Assembly: GCA_014360905.1 (NCBI GenBank)
Contig: JACIWW010000005.1
Span: forward strand, 85,080 to 149,079
Origin: Chloroflexota bacterium
GTDB taxonomy: Bacteria; Chloroflexota; Anaerolineae; UBA2200
Length of the DNA stretch: 64,000 nucleotides
Direction of reading: 5' to 3'
Below the pieces are notes generated by a model that did not search any database, was not told the DNA's origin, and was given only the letters and a program-made list of their open reading frames with translations. Positions 41,196-50,767 of the stretch are shown here, in pieces (the stretch's first letter is position 1; each line of letters begins with the position of its first letter). The position numbers and the translations under genes are program-made.

Positions 41196-43922
41196 GTGAC
41201 TGACCGTAAAGATTGGATAGCTGTATTGGTGATTATTTTCCTAGTACTGGCTGTCTTTTGGAGGGCAACGCTGGGTGGTATTTTCTACTTTGGCGATATC
41301 TTTCGCTTGCATTATCCGCTACGTAGCGTCTATGCGGCCGAACTACAGCGCTTTTCCCTGCCTTTGTGGACACCACACGTTTTCGCTGGCTATCCACTGT
41401 TAGCCGAGGGGGAGCTAGGGGCGCTTTATCCGCCCAATCTGCTTTTGCATGCTCTGCTGCCAGTGCCCATTGCACTCAACATCTTCATCCTAGGGCACTT
41501 TGTTTGGGCTGCCATGGGAGCCTATGCTTTTGCACGGCGGCTCAAAGTAGGGCGCATGGCAGCGCTGTGCTCCGGGTTGGTCTATGCTCTGGGCGGCTTC
41601 TTTGTGGCGCATCTCAATCACATTAATATTGTTGCCTGCGCAGCCTGGTTGCCGTGGCTTTTCTTATTGACTGACCGATTTATGGTAGGTGATACTCGCC
41701 AGCATCGTGCGGGTGACGCGGCGTTGCTTGCGTTGATGATAGGATTGGAATTCCTGGCTGGTCATCCGCAAATTGCCCTGTTGACTTTCCTGGCAATGAT
41801 GGCCTATGCTTTGTATCTGGGTTGGGCAATAAGGCCTCAAGTCAAGCTTTTGATCTTTTTCGCTTTCACCATTTTGCTGGGAATAGCCTTGGCGGCGGTC
41901 CAATTGCTGCCTACCTATGAACTGACCCAATTTTCCAATCGCTCTAGTGGCTTGGATCCAGCTTTTTTCACCTCTTTCTCGCTACATCCCCTTTATCTAG
42001 TTAGCTTGCTCTCTCCCTTTGTGCTTGGCAATCCCTATCCCAATACTTCTGTTGAGCTGGTAGGTTATGTGGGATGGTTGCCATTGCTGCTTGCACTTCT
42101 CGCTCCGTTCATCACACCAACGCGTTTGGGGATAACGGCACGACGGGTCAGGCCCGCGATCTTTTTCGCTGTGATGGCTGTTTTCGGACTGTTATTCGCC
42201 CTGGGTCGTTGGAATCCGCTCTATCTGGGTCTTCTACATCTGCCTGTTTTCAATCTGTTTCGAGCGCCAGCACGGTATCTATATTTGTTTGCTTTCTCCA
42301 CAGCGATGTTGGCTGGGCTGGGCTTTCACGCTATTGTGAGCCGCGTCCGGAATGTCCCAGAGGTGGCAGAAAGTATCCTTAACTGGTTGGCGATTGTGGT
42401 GATCGCTTTGTTAACCCTGCTTGGCACCATGCGCATTCCTACCGTGGACAAACTTATTGCTACCTGGCGGTGGTTGCCTATCGCTCTGGGGTTGCTCTCG
42501 TTGGCTTGGTTAGCCTGGGCATGGTGGAGCAGAGGCTCGGCACAGCGCATCCTATCCATGGTTGCTCTAGGGATGATCATCGTTGACCTGTTTGCTTTCA
42601 ATGCGGTTTTCAACTTGACCTACAATCAGACCATGCCGCTTGAGCAATTTACAGCAGAGCCGCTTTCATTGGCTTTCTTCCATTCACAGCCGGACCTATA
42701 TCGTTTGTACACGCATGAGGAGATCGTGCCAGTTCTATCTGTGATGCGCGAATCCTATTATCCCAACATAGCGCTCATCCACGGTTTATCTGCTACTAAT
42801 GGCTACTTTCCACTCGTACCCACTTATTATGCTCAGTACACGGAGCAGATGACACCGCGTATGCTAGATCTTCTGGGGGTGAGGTATTTCCTCATCCCGC
42901 AAGTCTTACCTGTAGATGAAGCCAGCGAATTTTATGACGTGGAGAATCCCTTTGCCCTGAATCCTGTAGGGCACAAGGTGGCTATTCCACCTATACAGGT
43001 AGCAATGATGGAGATCGAATCCTACACCAGCCATTCCGTAGATTGGACTGAGGGGCAACCTGTTGCAGAGATCAAGCTGCATGGAGCAGAAGGTGAAACT
43101 GAGACGGTGATCTTGCGCGCTGGCTGGCATACTGCTGAATGGGCCTATGACCGCAGCGATGTCCGGGAGGTTGTGCGCCACTCCCAGGCGGCTATTGCCC
43201 GTTCCTGGCCTGCACGTTCTGGTTTTCCACCCGAGAACCACCCGGGCTATGTCTATTCTGCACAATTTCGCCTGCCGAGCCCACTCACTGTGCAGGCAGT
43301 GGAAGTCCAGCCCTTGGTTACCGCGGCTTACCTGCGCATCGAGCGCCTGATCCTGATTGATACGCTGGGGGTTCGTCTCCAACTTGCACATTTGGCGCAC
43401 AAGAGTGACCAGATTTTGGTGTACCGCAGTGAGGATGTGGCGGTGTACCTCAACCATGATGCACTGCCTCGTGCCTTTATAGTGCACAAGGCGCGGTTGG
43501 TTGATGATGCGGAAGCGATACACGCGCTGCGCGAACCGGATTTCGATCCGCGCACCGAAGTGCTGCTTGCGACAGATCACATCGTTTCTGCCCAGCCTCT
43601 TACAGAGGGCGAGGACAGAGTAGATGTGCTGACTTACGATTCTTGTCAGGTGGTGGTCAGGGTACACGCTGCTGCAGATGGCTATCTCGTGTTGACCGAT
43701 GCCTGGTATCCTGATTGGCATGTACGCGTTGATGGTCGTGAGGCGCCACTCTTGCGCGCTGATCTGCTCTTCCGTGCTGTCTATCTGCCTGCTGGGGAGC
43801 ATATTGTCGAGTTCAGCTATGCTCCCCAATCGTTTCGCCTAGGTTTGTTGATAAGCGCAGTGGCTTTGATGGTGGTCTGCAGTCTTGTGCTACGAAGCAA
43901 ACTTGGCAGGCGGTTTTCTTAA
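41196..43922 (+). CDS. YfhO-like polytopic membrane protein
   Basis: This 908-residue protein has about twelve transmembrane helices in the N-terminal 470 residues, a large soluble part after them, and one further helix near the C-terminus. The opening WRATLGGIFYFGDIFRLHYP, the loop FAGYPLLAEGELGALYPPN and GYLVLTDAWYPDWHVRVDG near the end are typical of the YfhO family, a GT-C-like group that in Gram-positives modifies teichoic acids or other cell-surface polymers. The GTG start at 41196 is used. The acceptor is unknown here. Confidence 0.8.
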   Translation: MTDRKDWIAVLVIIFLVLAVFWRATLGGIFYFGDIFRLHYPLRSVYAAELQRFSLPLWTPHVFAGYPLLAEGELGALYPPNLLLHALLPVPIALNIFILGHFVWAAMGAYAFARRLKVGRMAALCSGLVYALGGFFVAHLNHINIVACAAWLPWLFLLTDRFMVGDTRQHRAGDAALLALMIGLEFLAGHPQIALLTFLAMMAYALYLGWAIRPQVKLLIFFAFTILLGIALAAVQLLPTYELTQFSNRSSGLDPAFFTSFSLHPLYLVSLLSPFVLGNPYPNTSVELVGYVGWLPLLLALLAPFITPTRLGITARRVRPAIFFAVMAVFGLLFALGRWNPLYLGLLHLPVFNLFRAPARYLYLFAFSTAMLAGLGFHAIVSRVRNVPEVAESILNWLAIVVIALLTLLGTMRIPTVDKLIATWRWLPIALGLLSLAWLAWAWWSRGSAQRILSMVALGMIIVDLFAFNAVFNLTYNQTMPLEQFTAEPLSLAFFHSQPDLYRLYTHEEIVPVLSVMRESYYPNIALIHGLSATNGYFPLVPTYYAQYTEQMTPRMLDLLGVRYFLIPQVLPVDEASEFYDVENPFALNPVGHKVAIPPIQVAMMEIESYTSHSVDWTEGQPVAEIKLHGAEGETETVILRAGWHTAEWAYDRSDVREVVRHSQAAIARSWPARSGFPPENHPGYVYSAQFRLPSPLTVQAVEVQPLVTAAYLRIERLILIDTLGVRLQLAHLAHKSDQILVYRSEDVAVYLNHDALPRAFIVHKARLVDDAEAIHALREPDFDPRTEVLLATDHIVSAQPLTEGEDRVDVLTYDSCQVVVRVHAAADGYLVLTDAWYPDWHVRVDGREAPLLRADLLFRAVYLPAGEHIVEFSYAPQSFRLGLLISAVALMVVCSLVLRSKLGRRFS

Positions 43923-43932
43923 TTGAGCTTGC

Positions 43933-43961
43933 TTGGTGTATATGAATAGGTAGTGTATAAT
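43933..43961 (+). promoter_or_regulatory. Promoter of the amaP-scpB-CPBP group
   Basis: TTGGTG (43933-43938) and TATAAT (43956-43961) are 17 bases apart, 45 bases before the amaP start. Confidence 0.55.
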
Positions 43962-44005
43962 TGTTGAGTAGTTGAGGAAAAGATCAGTGCAGAGGAGGTA
44001 TGCCA

Positions 44006-44680
44006 ATGAATACATTTAACCGCGCAATAGTTCTTCTGGGGACTTTGCTGCTCATTGTCCTGCTAATCATCGCAGCCGTTGTGCCCAATACTGTGCTGGA
44101 GAGGCTGCTGTATACTTTGCAGCAGGCCCAGGATGTTCTAGTAGGGCGATGGCCGATGAGCTATGTGTTTTTTCTGGTCGTGGATATCCTGTTGATTTTC
44201 CTACTCATCGTGCTGCTATGGCTGGAAATACGTCCTCAGGCGAAAAAGACGCTCACGGTGCGCACAACCAGCGGGACACAGGCAGAGGTAAGCACCGCTT
44301 CTTTAGCACAAGGGCTCCAATCTCGCTTAAGCGGAGTGAGCGATGTGTTCAAAGTACGACCTGTTGTGCGTGGCAGACGCGATGGGGTGGACATCTTGCT
44401 CGATGTAGAGATTGCGCCCGAGGTAGATATTCCCAGCAAAGTGGAGGAAATCTCGCAAACAGCGCGTGATCTGATCGAGAGTAGGATGGGGCTTAAGGTA
44501 TCAAAGATCAAGGTGCAATTGAAACAAGTGCCCCACGGCAGAGCGAAAGTAACTCCGCCTGCACCTCCAGTGCAACCACCAGCTATGCCTGCAGAGAGTG
44601 CCTTCCCAGAACAAGTGGAGACAAAACCAGAAGGCGGAGCGGTGACACAGAGCAATTCTAGCCCAGGCGTGGAAACGTAG
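44006..44680 (+). CDS. Alkaline-shock-response membrane anchor AmaP-like protein
   Basis: The 224-residue protein begins with two transmembrane helices (about 5-28 and 48-72), followed by a soluble Asp23-like region (TSGTQAEVSTASLAQGLQSR, VDILLDVEIAPEVDIP) and a proline-rich tail. AmaP in firmicutes anchors Asp23 to the membrane. GGAGG is seven bases before the ATG at 44006, which is preferred to the ATG at 44000. It is followed by scpB. Confidence 0.75.
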   Translation: MNTFNRAIVLLGTLLLIVLLIIAAVVPNTVLERLLYTLQQAQDVLVGRWPMSYVFFLVVDILLIFLLIVLLWLEIRPQAKKTLTVRTTSGTQAEVSTASLAQGLQSRLSGVSDVFKVRPVVRGRRDGVDILLDVEIAPEVDIPSKVEEISQTARDLIESRMGLKVSKIKVQLKQVPHGRAKVTPPAPPVQPPAMPAESAFPEQVETKPEGGAVTQSNSSPGVET

Positions 44681-44703
44681 CGCGGTTCACGTCATCCAGT
44701 GCT

Positions 44704-45324
44704 ATGGCTTCGCAAGTAGAACGCGAGGAACAGAAGGGATACACTCATCCACTCGATCTGCCAGCGAGAATCGAAGCGTTGCTCTTTGTGGCTGATGAAC
44801 CAGTTGGCATCCGGGAGTTGGCACAGGTATTGGAGGCAAGCGAAAGCGCAGTAGAAGCAGCCCTCCAGCAATTGGTGGCTCATTACCAAGAGCGAGGTTT
44901 ACGCCTGCAACGGACAGACCGCCAGGTTCAATTTGTAACTGCCCCCGAGGTTGCCCCTGATGTAGAGCGCTTTCTAGGATTGGACAGTCGCACTAAATTG
45001 TCTCCTGCAGCATTGGAAACGTTGGCGCTGATCGCTTATCGGCAACCCGTGACGCGCGCGCAGATCGAGGCCGTACGCGGTGTGAACTGCGATGGCGTGT
45101 TGCGCACCTTGCTTTCTCATGGTCTAATTGCTGCAGTGGGAAGACTGGAGCAAGCCGGGCGACCCATCCTTTATGGCACTACGTTCGCTTTCTTGCAGTA
45201 TTTTGGCTTGACGGACCTGAGTGAGTTGCCGGCTTTGGGCGAATTGAGATCGCCAACGAAAGGAGGTGAAGAATATGCGCTCAGACGCACGGCGGACGAG
45301 GCGCCCACGATCGAAGAAGTATGA
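44704..45324 (+). CDS. scpB: Segregation and condensation protein B
   Basis: The 206-residue protein has two winged-helix domains typical of ScpB: IEALLFVADEPVGIRELAQV at the start and LSPAALETLALIAYRQPVTR followed by AQIEAVRGVNCDGVLRTLL. ScpB joins ScpA and SMC in chromosome condensation. No scpA is adjacent. The end of the gene carries the ribosome site and start of the following CPBP gene. Confidence 0.92.
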   Translation: MASQVEREEQKGYTHPLDLPARIEALLFVADEPVGIRELAQVLEASESAVEAALQQLVAHYQERGLRLQRTDRQVQFVTAPEVAPDVERFLGLDSRTKLSPAALETLALIAYRQPVTRAQIEAVRGVNCDGVLRTLLSHGLIAAVGRLEQAGRPILYGTTFAFLQYFGLTDLSELPALGELRSPTKGGEEYALRRTADEAPTIEEV

Positions 45325-46018
45325 AACGACCGAGAACGCATCTGCTCCGTCCATTCGACGGGAAACCAAGGACAGGGTTGCGGAACCAACTCATTCCCGC
45401 ACAGTGCCAAGCAGTTGGGTGCTGAATCCTCGCTTGGCATTCTTGTTGCTGTTCGGAGTGGGCATAGCCACATTTCGGCTAGCACATAATATACGCCTTA
45501 CTTTGATCTGGCTGGTACTGTTAGGCCTGGTCTTGCTCTATGCAGAAAGTGGCCGCCTGAAGAGCGATTACAGCTTGCTGAACCTCGTGCGTGGCGCGGC
45601 TGTGGGAGCGGTTGTCGCGCTGCCCTTTGTCCTATTCAATCGGGAGTTCTTCTATGCGACGGCAGCGCGTCTGTATGGTGTGAACGATTTGCAGGTGCTG
45701 CTAGAGCGTGCCGTGTTCTTGGTGCCCATTTTGGAAGAATGCTTTTTCCGTGGCATGGTGCAGCGAGAAAAAGGATTGGTCGAAGGAGCACTGCTGTTTG
45801 GCCTGACTCAAGCACTGTATTTTGTCTCCGCAGTGAGCGTCTATCCAGCAGTTATTGCAGCCGTGGTACTGGGACTAACCTTGTTGGGGTTTCTGTACGG
45901 TTACCTGTATCAACGTTATGAATTAACGGCCAGCATTTCTTGCCATGTGGCAGTGAACTTGGTGTTCTTCGTCCTGCCTGCTGTGGTGGATAAAATCAGC
46001 GCATTCCTCGTTTGGTGA
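45275..46018 (+). CDS. CPBP family intramembrane metalloprotease-like protein
   Basis: The 247-residue protein has a basic soluble start of about 55 residues and then about seven transmembrane helices. The CPBP/CAAX protease motif EECFFRGMVQRE (Glu-Glu-x3-Arg) is present. A second motif with conserved His appears as SCHVAVNLVFF. These enzymes cleave membrane peptides. GGAGG is eight bases before the ATG at 45275; the start lies inside scpB (50-base overlap). Confidence 0.8.
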   Translation: MRSDARRTRRPRSKKYETTENASAPSIRRETKDRVAEPTHSRTVPSSWVLNPRLAFLLLFGVGIATFRLAHNIRLTLIWLVLLGLVLLYAESGRLKSDYSLLNLVRGAAVGAVVALPFVLFNREFFYATAARLYGVNDLQVLLERAVFLVPILEECFFRGMVQREKGLVEGALLFGLTQALYFVSAVSVYPAVIAAVVLGLTLLGFLYGYLYQRYELTASISCHVAVNLVFFVLPAVVDKISAFLVW

Positions 46019-46055
46019 TTGTTCAGATTTGGGCTAGATGTGGTGTACTGAGCTC

Positions 46056-46253
46056 ATGACAATGGAAGAAAAAGTTGTTGCCCTACGTGCTGAGAACGAG
46101 GCTCTGCGCACATAGGTAGCTGCCTTGCAAGAGGAGTTAGAGCTAACCCAGGAACGCATTGTGGAGGGGTTGGAGCAACTGCAGCAGAAGGCGGAGTCGA
46201 CGCTACGCGGTAGCAGGATCGCGCTGGCCCTAACCAGTCTTTTTGAGACGTAG
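46056..46253 (+). pseudogene. Coiled-coil gene remnant with in-frame TAG
   Basis: From ATG at 46056 or 46062 a heptad-like frame reads MEEKVVALRAENEALRT, then TAG at 46113-46115, then VAALQEELELTQERIVEGLE and on to TAG at 46251. The leucine/glutamate heptads continue across the first stop in one frame, so a single nonsense change is the simplest reading. The stretch to 46360 has no other gene. The N-terminal coiled coil of a transposase is one possible origin. Confidence 0.45.
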
Positions 46254-46361
46254 AGAGCACGTGGGCTCAATCCCCTTACGCAGTGCTTCAGTATGCTTGC
46301 TCAAGGCCCTTAACCTCGAAGCTGAAATTTCTTACCTCAAATCTGAACAGTTACCGAACAC

Positions 46362-46391
46362 TTGACTTTACTCTAGATGATAGCGTATACT
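46362..46391 (+). promoter_or_regulatory. Promoter of the chelatase-like gene
   Basis: TTGACT (46362-46367) and TATACT (46386-46391) are 18 bases apart, 40 bases before the start codon. Confidence 0.6.
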
Positions 46392-46430
46392 TTCCCTGCC
46401 TAACCATATCTATCCAGGAATAGCCAGGAG

Positions 46431-48455
46431 ATGATCATTTTCCCCTTTACGGCCATTGTTGGCCAGGACAAAATGAAAAGGGCATTGATATTGAATGCCA
46501 TCAGTCCCCAGATAGGGGGAGTGCTGATCCGCGGAGAACGAGGGACAGCAAAATCCACAGCCGCTCGAGCTTTAGCGGCTTTACTGCCAGAAATTGATGT
46601 GGTGGATGGTTGCCCTTTCAATTGCGATCCTGATTCAGTTGAAACGCTGTGCGATAACTGTCGAGCTAGGTTGGCTGCAGAGAAGAGTTTGCCGCGGCTC
46701 AAGCGGCGAACCCAATTTGTAGATTTGCCCGTAAGTGCCACAGAAGACCGGGTAGTAGGCACACTGGATATCGAGCAAGCGATCAAGAAAGGAGAGCGCC
46801 ACTTTGAGCCAGGGGTGCTGGCTGCTGCTAACCGCGGTTTGCTGTATGTCGACGAAGTGAATCTACTTGACGACCATGTGGTTGACCTCTTGCTGGATTC
46901 TGCAGCCATGGGCGTGAACGTGGTCGAACGCGAGGGCATTTCGTTTACTCACCCTGCTCGGTTTATTCTCGTAGGCACAATGAATCCGGAAGAAGGGGAA
47001 CTGCGTCCTCAGCTCTTGGATCGGTTCGCTCTGTGCGTGGAGATCAAAACTATTTTGGACCCCGAGCAACGAGTCGAGATTGTCCGGCGGCGCATTGCTT
47101 ACGAACAGGATCCCGCTGCCTTCTATGAGGCGTGGCAGGCGCAGGAAGAGGCACTGTCGCAGCGTATTGCGCGAGCGCAGCGCTTACTCCCCAAAGTGAG
47201 TTATACTGAACATGATCTATTTGCGATCGCAGCATTGACTACCGAGTTCGAGGTGGATGGGCATCGCGCCGATATCGTGATCCTCAAATCAGCGCTGGCT
47301 CACGCAGCATTCGAAGGCCGCCAAGCGATCAATGAGGCGGACATTCTCTTGGCTGCAGAGTTGGCTCTACCCCATCGGTTGAAGAAAAAGCCCCTCCTGG
47401 AAACAGAACTGCAGTTCGAACAGTTGGAACAGCGGCTGGAAGCAGCGCATTCCCAGTCCTCTACAAACGCCATAGCGCAAACCCTACCCGAAGAAGTAAA
47501 AAAAAACGAACCTGAGAACCACCCTTCCGGAGGAGACACCAACTCAGATATTGGCGTCCCACTAAGGGGGCATCACGCTGATGGGCTACCCCTTTCCTAT
47601 ATTCGGCAAGCTGATATGCCAGTCCAGATTGGGAACGTTTTTCGACCTCGTCGCCTGGAAACTCCCCTCGATCACATGATCCGTCGTGGTTACGGCAAAC
47701 GCAGCTTTACCAAGACCAGTCGCAAACGCGGGCGCTATGTCAGCAGTTGTGATGCCAAGGATCAATTCACGGATATTGCCTTTGATGCTACCGTGCGCCA
47801 GGCTGCCCCTTATCAGATTCATCGTCAGCACGAGGGGACAGCATTGGCTGTGGAGAAGAGGGATCTGCGACGCAAGGTCCGCATCCGCCGGGCAGCGAAC
47901 CTAATCTTGTTCGTTGTAGATGCCAGTTGGTCTATGGCGGCGGCAGAACGTATGAAAGCGACCAAGGGCGCCATCGTGTCCCTCTTGCTTGATGCCTACC
48001 AGAAGCGCGATCAAGTTGGCCTCATCACCTTCCAGAAAGAGAGCGCTGAACTTTTGCTGCAGCCTACAGCTAGTGTCGAACGAACCAAAAAAGTCCTGCA
48101 GGATATACCTGTTGGTGGCAAGACACCCTTGTCCGCGGGATTGCTGCTGGCTTACCAGGTCTTGGACCGTGAGCGACGCAAAAACCCTGAGGTAATGCCT
48201 CTCCTCATTCTGCTCACGGATGGAGCGGGTAACGTCTCAATGACTGGCTTGCCACCATTCGAAGAGGCTTTGCGCATAGCTGGGCTGATCAAGCTGAGTG
48301 GCATCCGCGCAGTGGTCATTAACATGGAACACGAAGCGCTAGATCGTGGCCTGGCGCAGCAATTGGCGGATAAAATGGGGGCGCCTTGCTATACCTTGAA
48401 AGAGCTAGGCGCACAAGAACTCTACCATACTGTACGCGATGAACTTAAGGGTTAA
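46431..48455 (+). CDS. Magnesium/cobalt chelatase-type ATPase, ChlI-ChlD fusion
   Basis: The 674-residue protein joins an AAA+ ChlI/BchI domain to a ChlD-type von Willebrand A domain. The AAA+ domain (residues 1-350) has Walker A in RGERGTAKSTAARAL, a cysteine-rich insert CPFNCDPDSVETLCDNC and Walker B in LLYVDEVNLLDD. The VWA domain starts at about 485 with the MIDAS motif VDASWSM. A charged linker joins them. Such fusions serve CobN-type cobalt chelatase or other metal insertion. No large CobN/ChlH subunit is in the window, so the metal and tetrapyrrole are unknown. Confidence 0.87.
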   Translation: MIIFPFTAIVGQDKMKRALILNAISPQIGGVLIRGERGTAKSTAARALAALLPEIDVVDGCPFNCDPDSVETLCDNCRARLAAEKSLPRLKRRTQFVDLPVSATEDRVVGTLDIEQAIKKGERHFEPGVLAAANRGLLYVDEVNLLDDHVVDLLLDSAAMGVNVVEREGISFTHPARFILVGTMNPEEGELRPQLLDRFALCVEIKTILDPEQRVEIVRRRIAYEQDPAAFYEAWQAQEEALSQRIARAQRLLPKVSYTEHDLFAIAALTTEFEVDGHRADIVILKSALAHAAFEGRQAINEADILLAAELALPHRLKKKPLLETELQFEQLEQRLEAAHSQSSTNAIAQTLPEEVKKNEPENHPSGGDTNSDIGVPLRGHHADGLPLSYIRQADMPVQIGNVFRPRRLETPLDHMIRRGYGKRSFTKTSRKRGRYVSSCDAKDQFTDIAFDATVRQAAPYQIHRQHEGTALAVEKRDLRRKVRIRRAANLILFVVDASWSMAAAERMKATKGAIVSLLLDAYQKRDQVGLITFQKESAELLLQPTASVERTKKVLQDIPVGGKTPLSAGLLLAYQVLDRERRKNPEVMPLLILLTDGAGNVSMTGLPPFEEALRIAGLIKLSGIRAVVINMEHEALDRGLAQQLADKMGAPCYTLKELGAQELYHTVRDELKG

Positions 48456-49434
48456 GCAAGAAGGAACGCCCGAGCATTCCCAAAGTTTATTCTTTCCCTT
48501 GCAGCGCATATGCCGTTGCCTACCCTGTCATCTCTGGGGAGAACAACGCAAGTCCAGGGAAGGATCAGGTAAACTACGCCAATGGCAAGCAGATATGCTC
48601 CTGCTCATTGTGGCATTGATTTGGGGCAGCACCTTTGTGCTAGTAAAGCAAACTGTATTGCACTTTCCCGTCTACGCTTTTCTGGCTCTCCGCTTTGCCT
48701 TGGCGGCAGCGATATTGTTCCTTCTCTTTGGGCGACGTTTGCGTTCTTTATATCCACGCATGCTGGGGGCAGGAATTGCCATCGGCCTGTTTCTTTTTGG
48801 CGGTTACGCTTTTCAGACCATCGGTTTACAGTATACGACGGCTTCGAAAGCGGGCTTCATCACCGGTTTGTCGGTAGTAATCGTGCCGTTTCTTTCATCG
48901 CTCTTGTTAAAACGCGCGCCAGAGCGTCAGGCATTGTTCGGAGTTGTCTTGTCTACCATTGGCTTGGCTTTGCTCACGCTGGAGCATGACCTGACTCCAG
49001 CCCGTGGTGATTGGATTGTCCTAGGCTGCGCTTTTTGTTTTGCCTTGCACATTACCGCGGTCAGCCTATTCGCACCGCAGACCGACGCGTTGGCCCTGAC
49101 AACGGTGCAAATCACTGCAGTAGCCCTGTTCAGTAGCCTAGCTGCGCTGGCCACGGCAGATTGGAGATGGCCTATCCCTAGCGAAGTTTTTCAGGCTGCT
49201 GTTTTCACCGGCGTGCTGGCCACTGCGTTGGCATTCGCTATTCAGAACAATGTACAGACCCGGACAACGGCTACCCATACAGCATTGATTTTCGCCACTG
49301 AGCCAGTATTTGCCGCTCTCTTCGGATATTTCGTGGCAAGCGAACGCCTTACCAAGACAAGCCTCGTGGGTTGCGGCTTGATCCTGCTGGGCATGCTTTG
49401 CGCCGAATGGCAACCATCCAGCCGGAAGATCTAA
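48439..49434 (+). CDS. EamA/DMT family transporter
   Basis: Ten transmembrane helices form two EamA repeats; the first opens LLLIVALIWGSTFVLVKQTV and the second repeats the pattern at about residue 195. The substrate is unknown. The frame begins with an ATG at 48439 inside the end of the chelatase gene, but the first 50 residues are polar and unlike the family. The ATG at 48595 would give a normal length; neither has a good ribosome site. Confidence 0.82.
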   Translation: MNLRVKQEGTPEHSQSLFFPLQRICRCLPCHLWGEQRKSREGSGKLRQWQADMLLLIVALIWGSTFVLVKQTVLHFPVYAFLALRFALAAAILFLLFGRRLRSLYPRMLGAGIAIGLFLFGGYAFQTIGLQYTTASKAGFITGLSVVIVPFLSSLLLKRAPERQALFGVVLSTIGLALLTLEHDLTPARGDWIVLGCAFCFALHITAVSLFAPQTDALALTTVQITAVALFSSLAALATADWRWPIPSEVFQAAVFTGVLATALAFAIQNNVQTRTTATHTALIFATEPVFAALFGYFVASERLTKTSLVGCGLILLGMLCAEWQPSSRKI

Positions 49435-49450
49435 GTGAAGGAGAAGCAGA

Positions 49451-49906
49451 ATGATCGAAGGAGTGAAAGTACGCAAGTTGCGCCTTATTCCAGATGAACG
49501 CGGCTTCCTAATGGAATTGCTGCGCAGCGATTGGGAAGAATTCGAAAAGTTTGGCCAGGTCTATGTCACGGCCGTTTATCCAGGTGTAGTAAAAGCCTGG
49601 CATTACCATAAGCGACAGACGGATCACTTCATCTGCATCCATGGCATGGCCAAGGTGGTTCTCTACGATGGCCGTGAGGATTCCCCTACCCGTGGAGAGA
49701 TCAACGAGTTCTTTATGGGCACTCTTAACCCGATTATGCTCAAGATCCCAAAAGGAGTGATGCATGGGTTCAAGGGCATCAGCGAGGAGATGGCCCTGAT
49801 CGTCAATGTGCCAACGGAGCTATACAACTATGAGCAACCAGATGAATACCGTATGCCTGCTCACACCGATGAGATTCCATATGATTGGGCGCGGAAGGAT
49901 GGCTAA
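49451..49906 (+). CDS. RmlC-like dTDP-sugar epimerase family cupin
   Basis: This 151-residue cupin has the start GVKVRKLRLIPDERGFLMEL, the active-site region VYPGVVKAWHYHKRQTDHF and the end YNYEQPDEYRMPAHTDEIPYDW. It resembles dTDP-4-dehydrorhamnose 3,5-epimerase. It is shorter than RmlC (about 180 residues) and no other rhamnose genes are near, so the substrate may be a different nucleotide sugar. GAAGGAGAAGC precedes the ATG. It is convergent with the ECF operon. Confidence 0.78.
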   Translation: MIEGVKVRKLRLIPDERGFLMELLRSDWEEFEKFGQVYVTAVYPGVVKAWHYHKRQTDHFICIHGMAKVVLYDGREDSPTRGEINEFFMGTLNPIMLKIPKGVMHGFKGISEEMALIVNVPTELYNYEQPDEYRMPAHTDEIPYDWARKDG

Positions 49907-49909
49907 GTA

Positions 49910-50767
49910 TTAGCGAAAGAGAAGCCAGGCATACTTGCCAACACCCTGCCAGAGGTAGAGCACGGTTGCTATAATGAAGAACAGAATGAAAAAGACAATA
50001 ACGGCCAGGTCAACGCCACGCAGAACTGACTCATGCAAATAAGTTCGTTCAGAGCTACCGGTAAAGGCTTTCGATTGCAAGACCACTTCCAGCTGCTGCG
50101 ACTTGACCATTGCTCCCAAAACAAGCGGAACGGCAACCTTGGCATAGATGCGTAAGTGCTGGATTGGCCCCATTTTCTCCACAGCCAGTCCACGTAACCG
50201 TTGCGCTTCGATGATCGTCTGAATCTCCTCAAAAAGCAGAGGGAAAAAGCGCATGGTGGAAGAGAAGACAAAGGTTAATTTGTAGGGAAGTCTGGCCTTT
50301 ACCATGCTTACGATCATGTTATCCACCTCAGTAGTGAATATGGCCAGCGGGATTACTAACACCAGCGTCAGCGTCTTGAAAATTACCGACCAACCATAGA
50401 GAAATCCTTCCAAAGACATGCTCGCTCCGCCGATCAGCCACCAATGATGGGGGAAGGTGAACAGAGGCGTTAGCACCTGCTTGCCCGTCAGCGACTTGAC
50501 CTGCTCAATATTCCAAAATCCATGCGTGATCAGCAATAGGATATAGAATGGAGCCATCACCCGGATTATTATCTTGACATAATTCATTTTGACCCTAGCC
50601 AGCCAGCAAGCAGCCAGAACGGCCAACGTCAAAGCAGCTAGCGTAATGGGACTTTCCCAAACAAAGGCTACAATGCTGATGACCAAGATCATGAGCAACT
50701 TTGGCCGGAAATCTAGGCGCGTGAAAAGGGAATCACGCTCAACAGTTTGAAACTTGAGCACACTCAT
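49910..50767 (-). CDS. ecfT: ECF transporter transmembrane protein EcfT
   Basis: The 285-residue protein has about five to six transmembrane helices and the two short coupling motifs of EcfT, EAQRLRGLAVEKMG and VVLQSKAFTGSS, which bind the ATPase pair. It conducts the movement of the S component. The start overlaps the ecfA stop, so the transcription unit is S, A, T. Confidence 0.88.
   Translation of the reverse strand: MSVLKFQTVERDSLFTRLDFRPKLLMILVISIVAFVWESPITLAALTLAVLAACWLARVKMNYVKIIIRVMAPFYILLLITHGFWNIEQVKSLTGKQVLTPLFTFPHHWWLIGGASMSLEGFLYGWSVIFKTLTLVLVIPLAIFTTEVDNMIVSMVKARLPYKLTFVFSSTMRFFPLLFEEIQTIIEAQRLRGLAVEKMGPIQHLRIYAKVAVPLVLGAMVKSQQLEVVLQSKAFTGSSERTYLHESVLRGVDLAVIVFFILFFIIATVLYLWQGVGKYAWLLFR

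Noticed and set aside
42906..43829. Minus-strand frame of 307 residues inside the YfhO-like gene
   Set aside because: It is fully antisense to a recognised membrane protein, has no ribosome site and no domain motif.
46255..46361. Cobalamin riboswitch before the chelatase-like gene
   Set aside because: The conserved B12-box sequence is not present.
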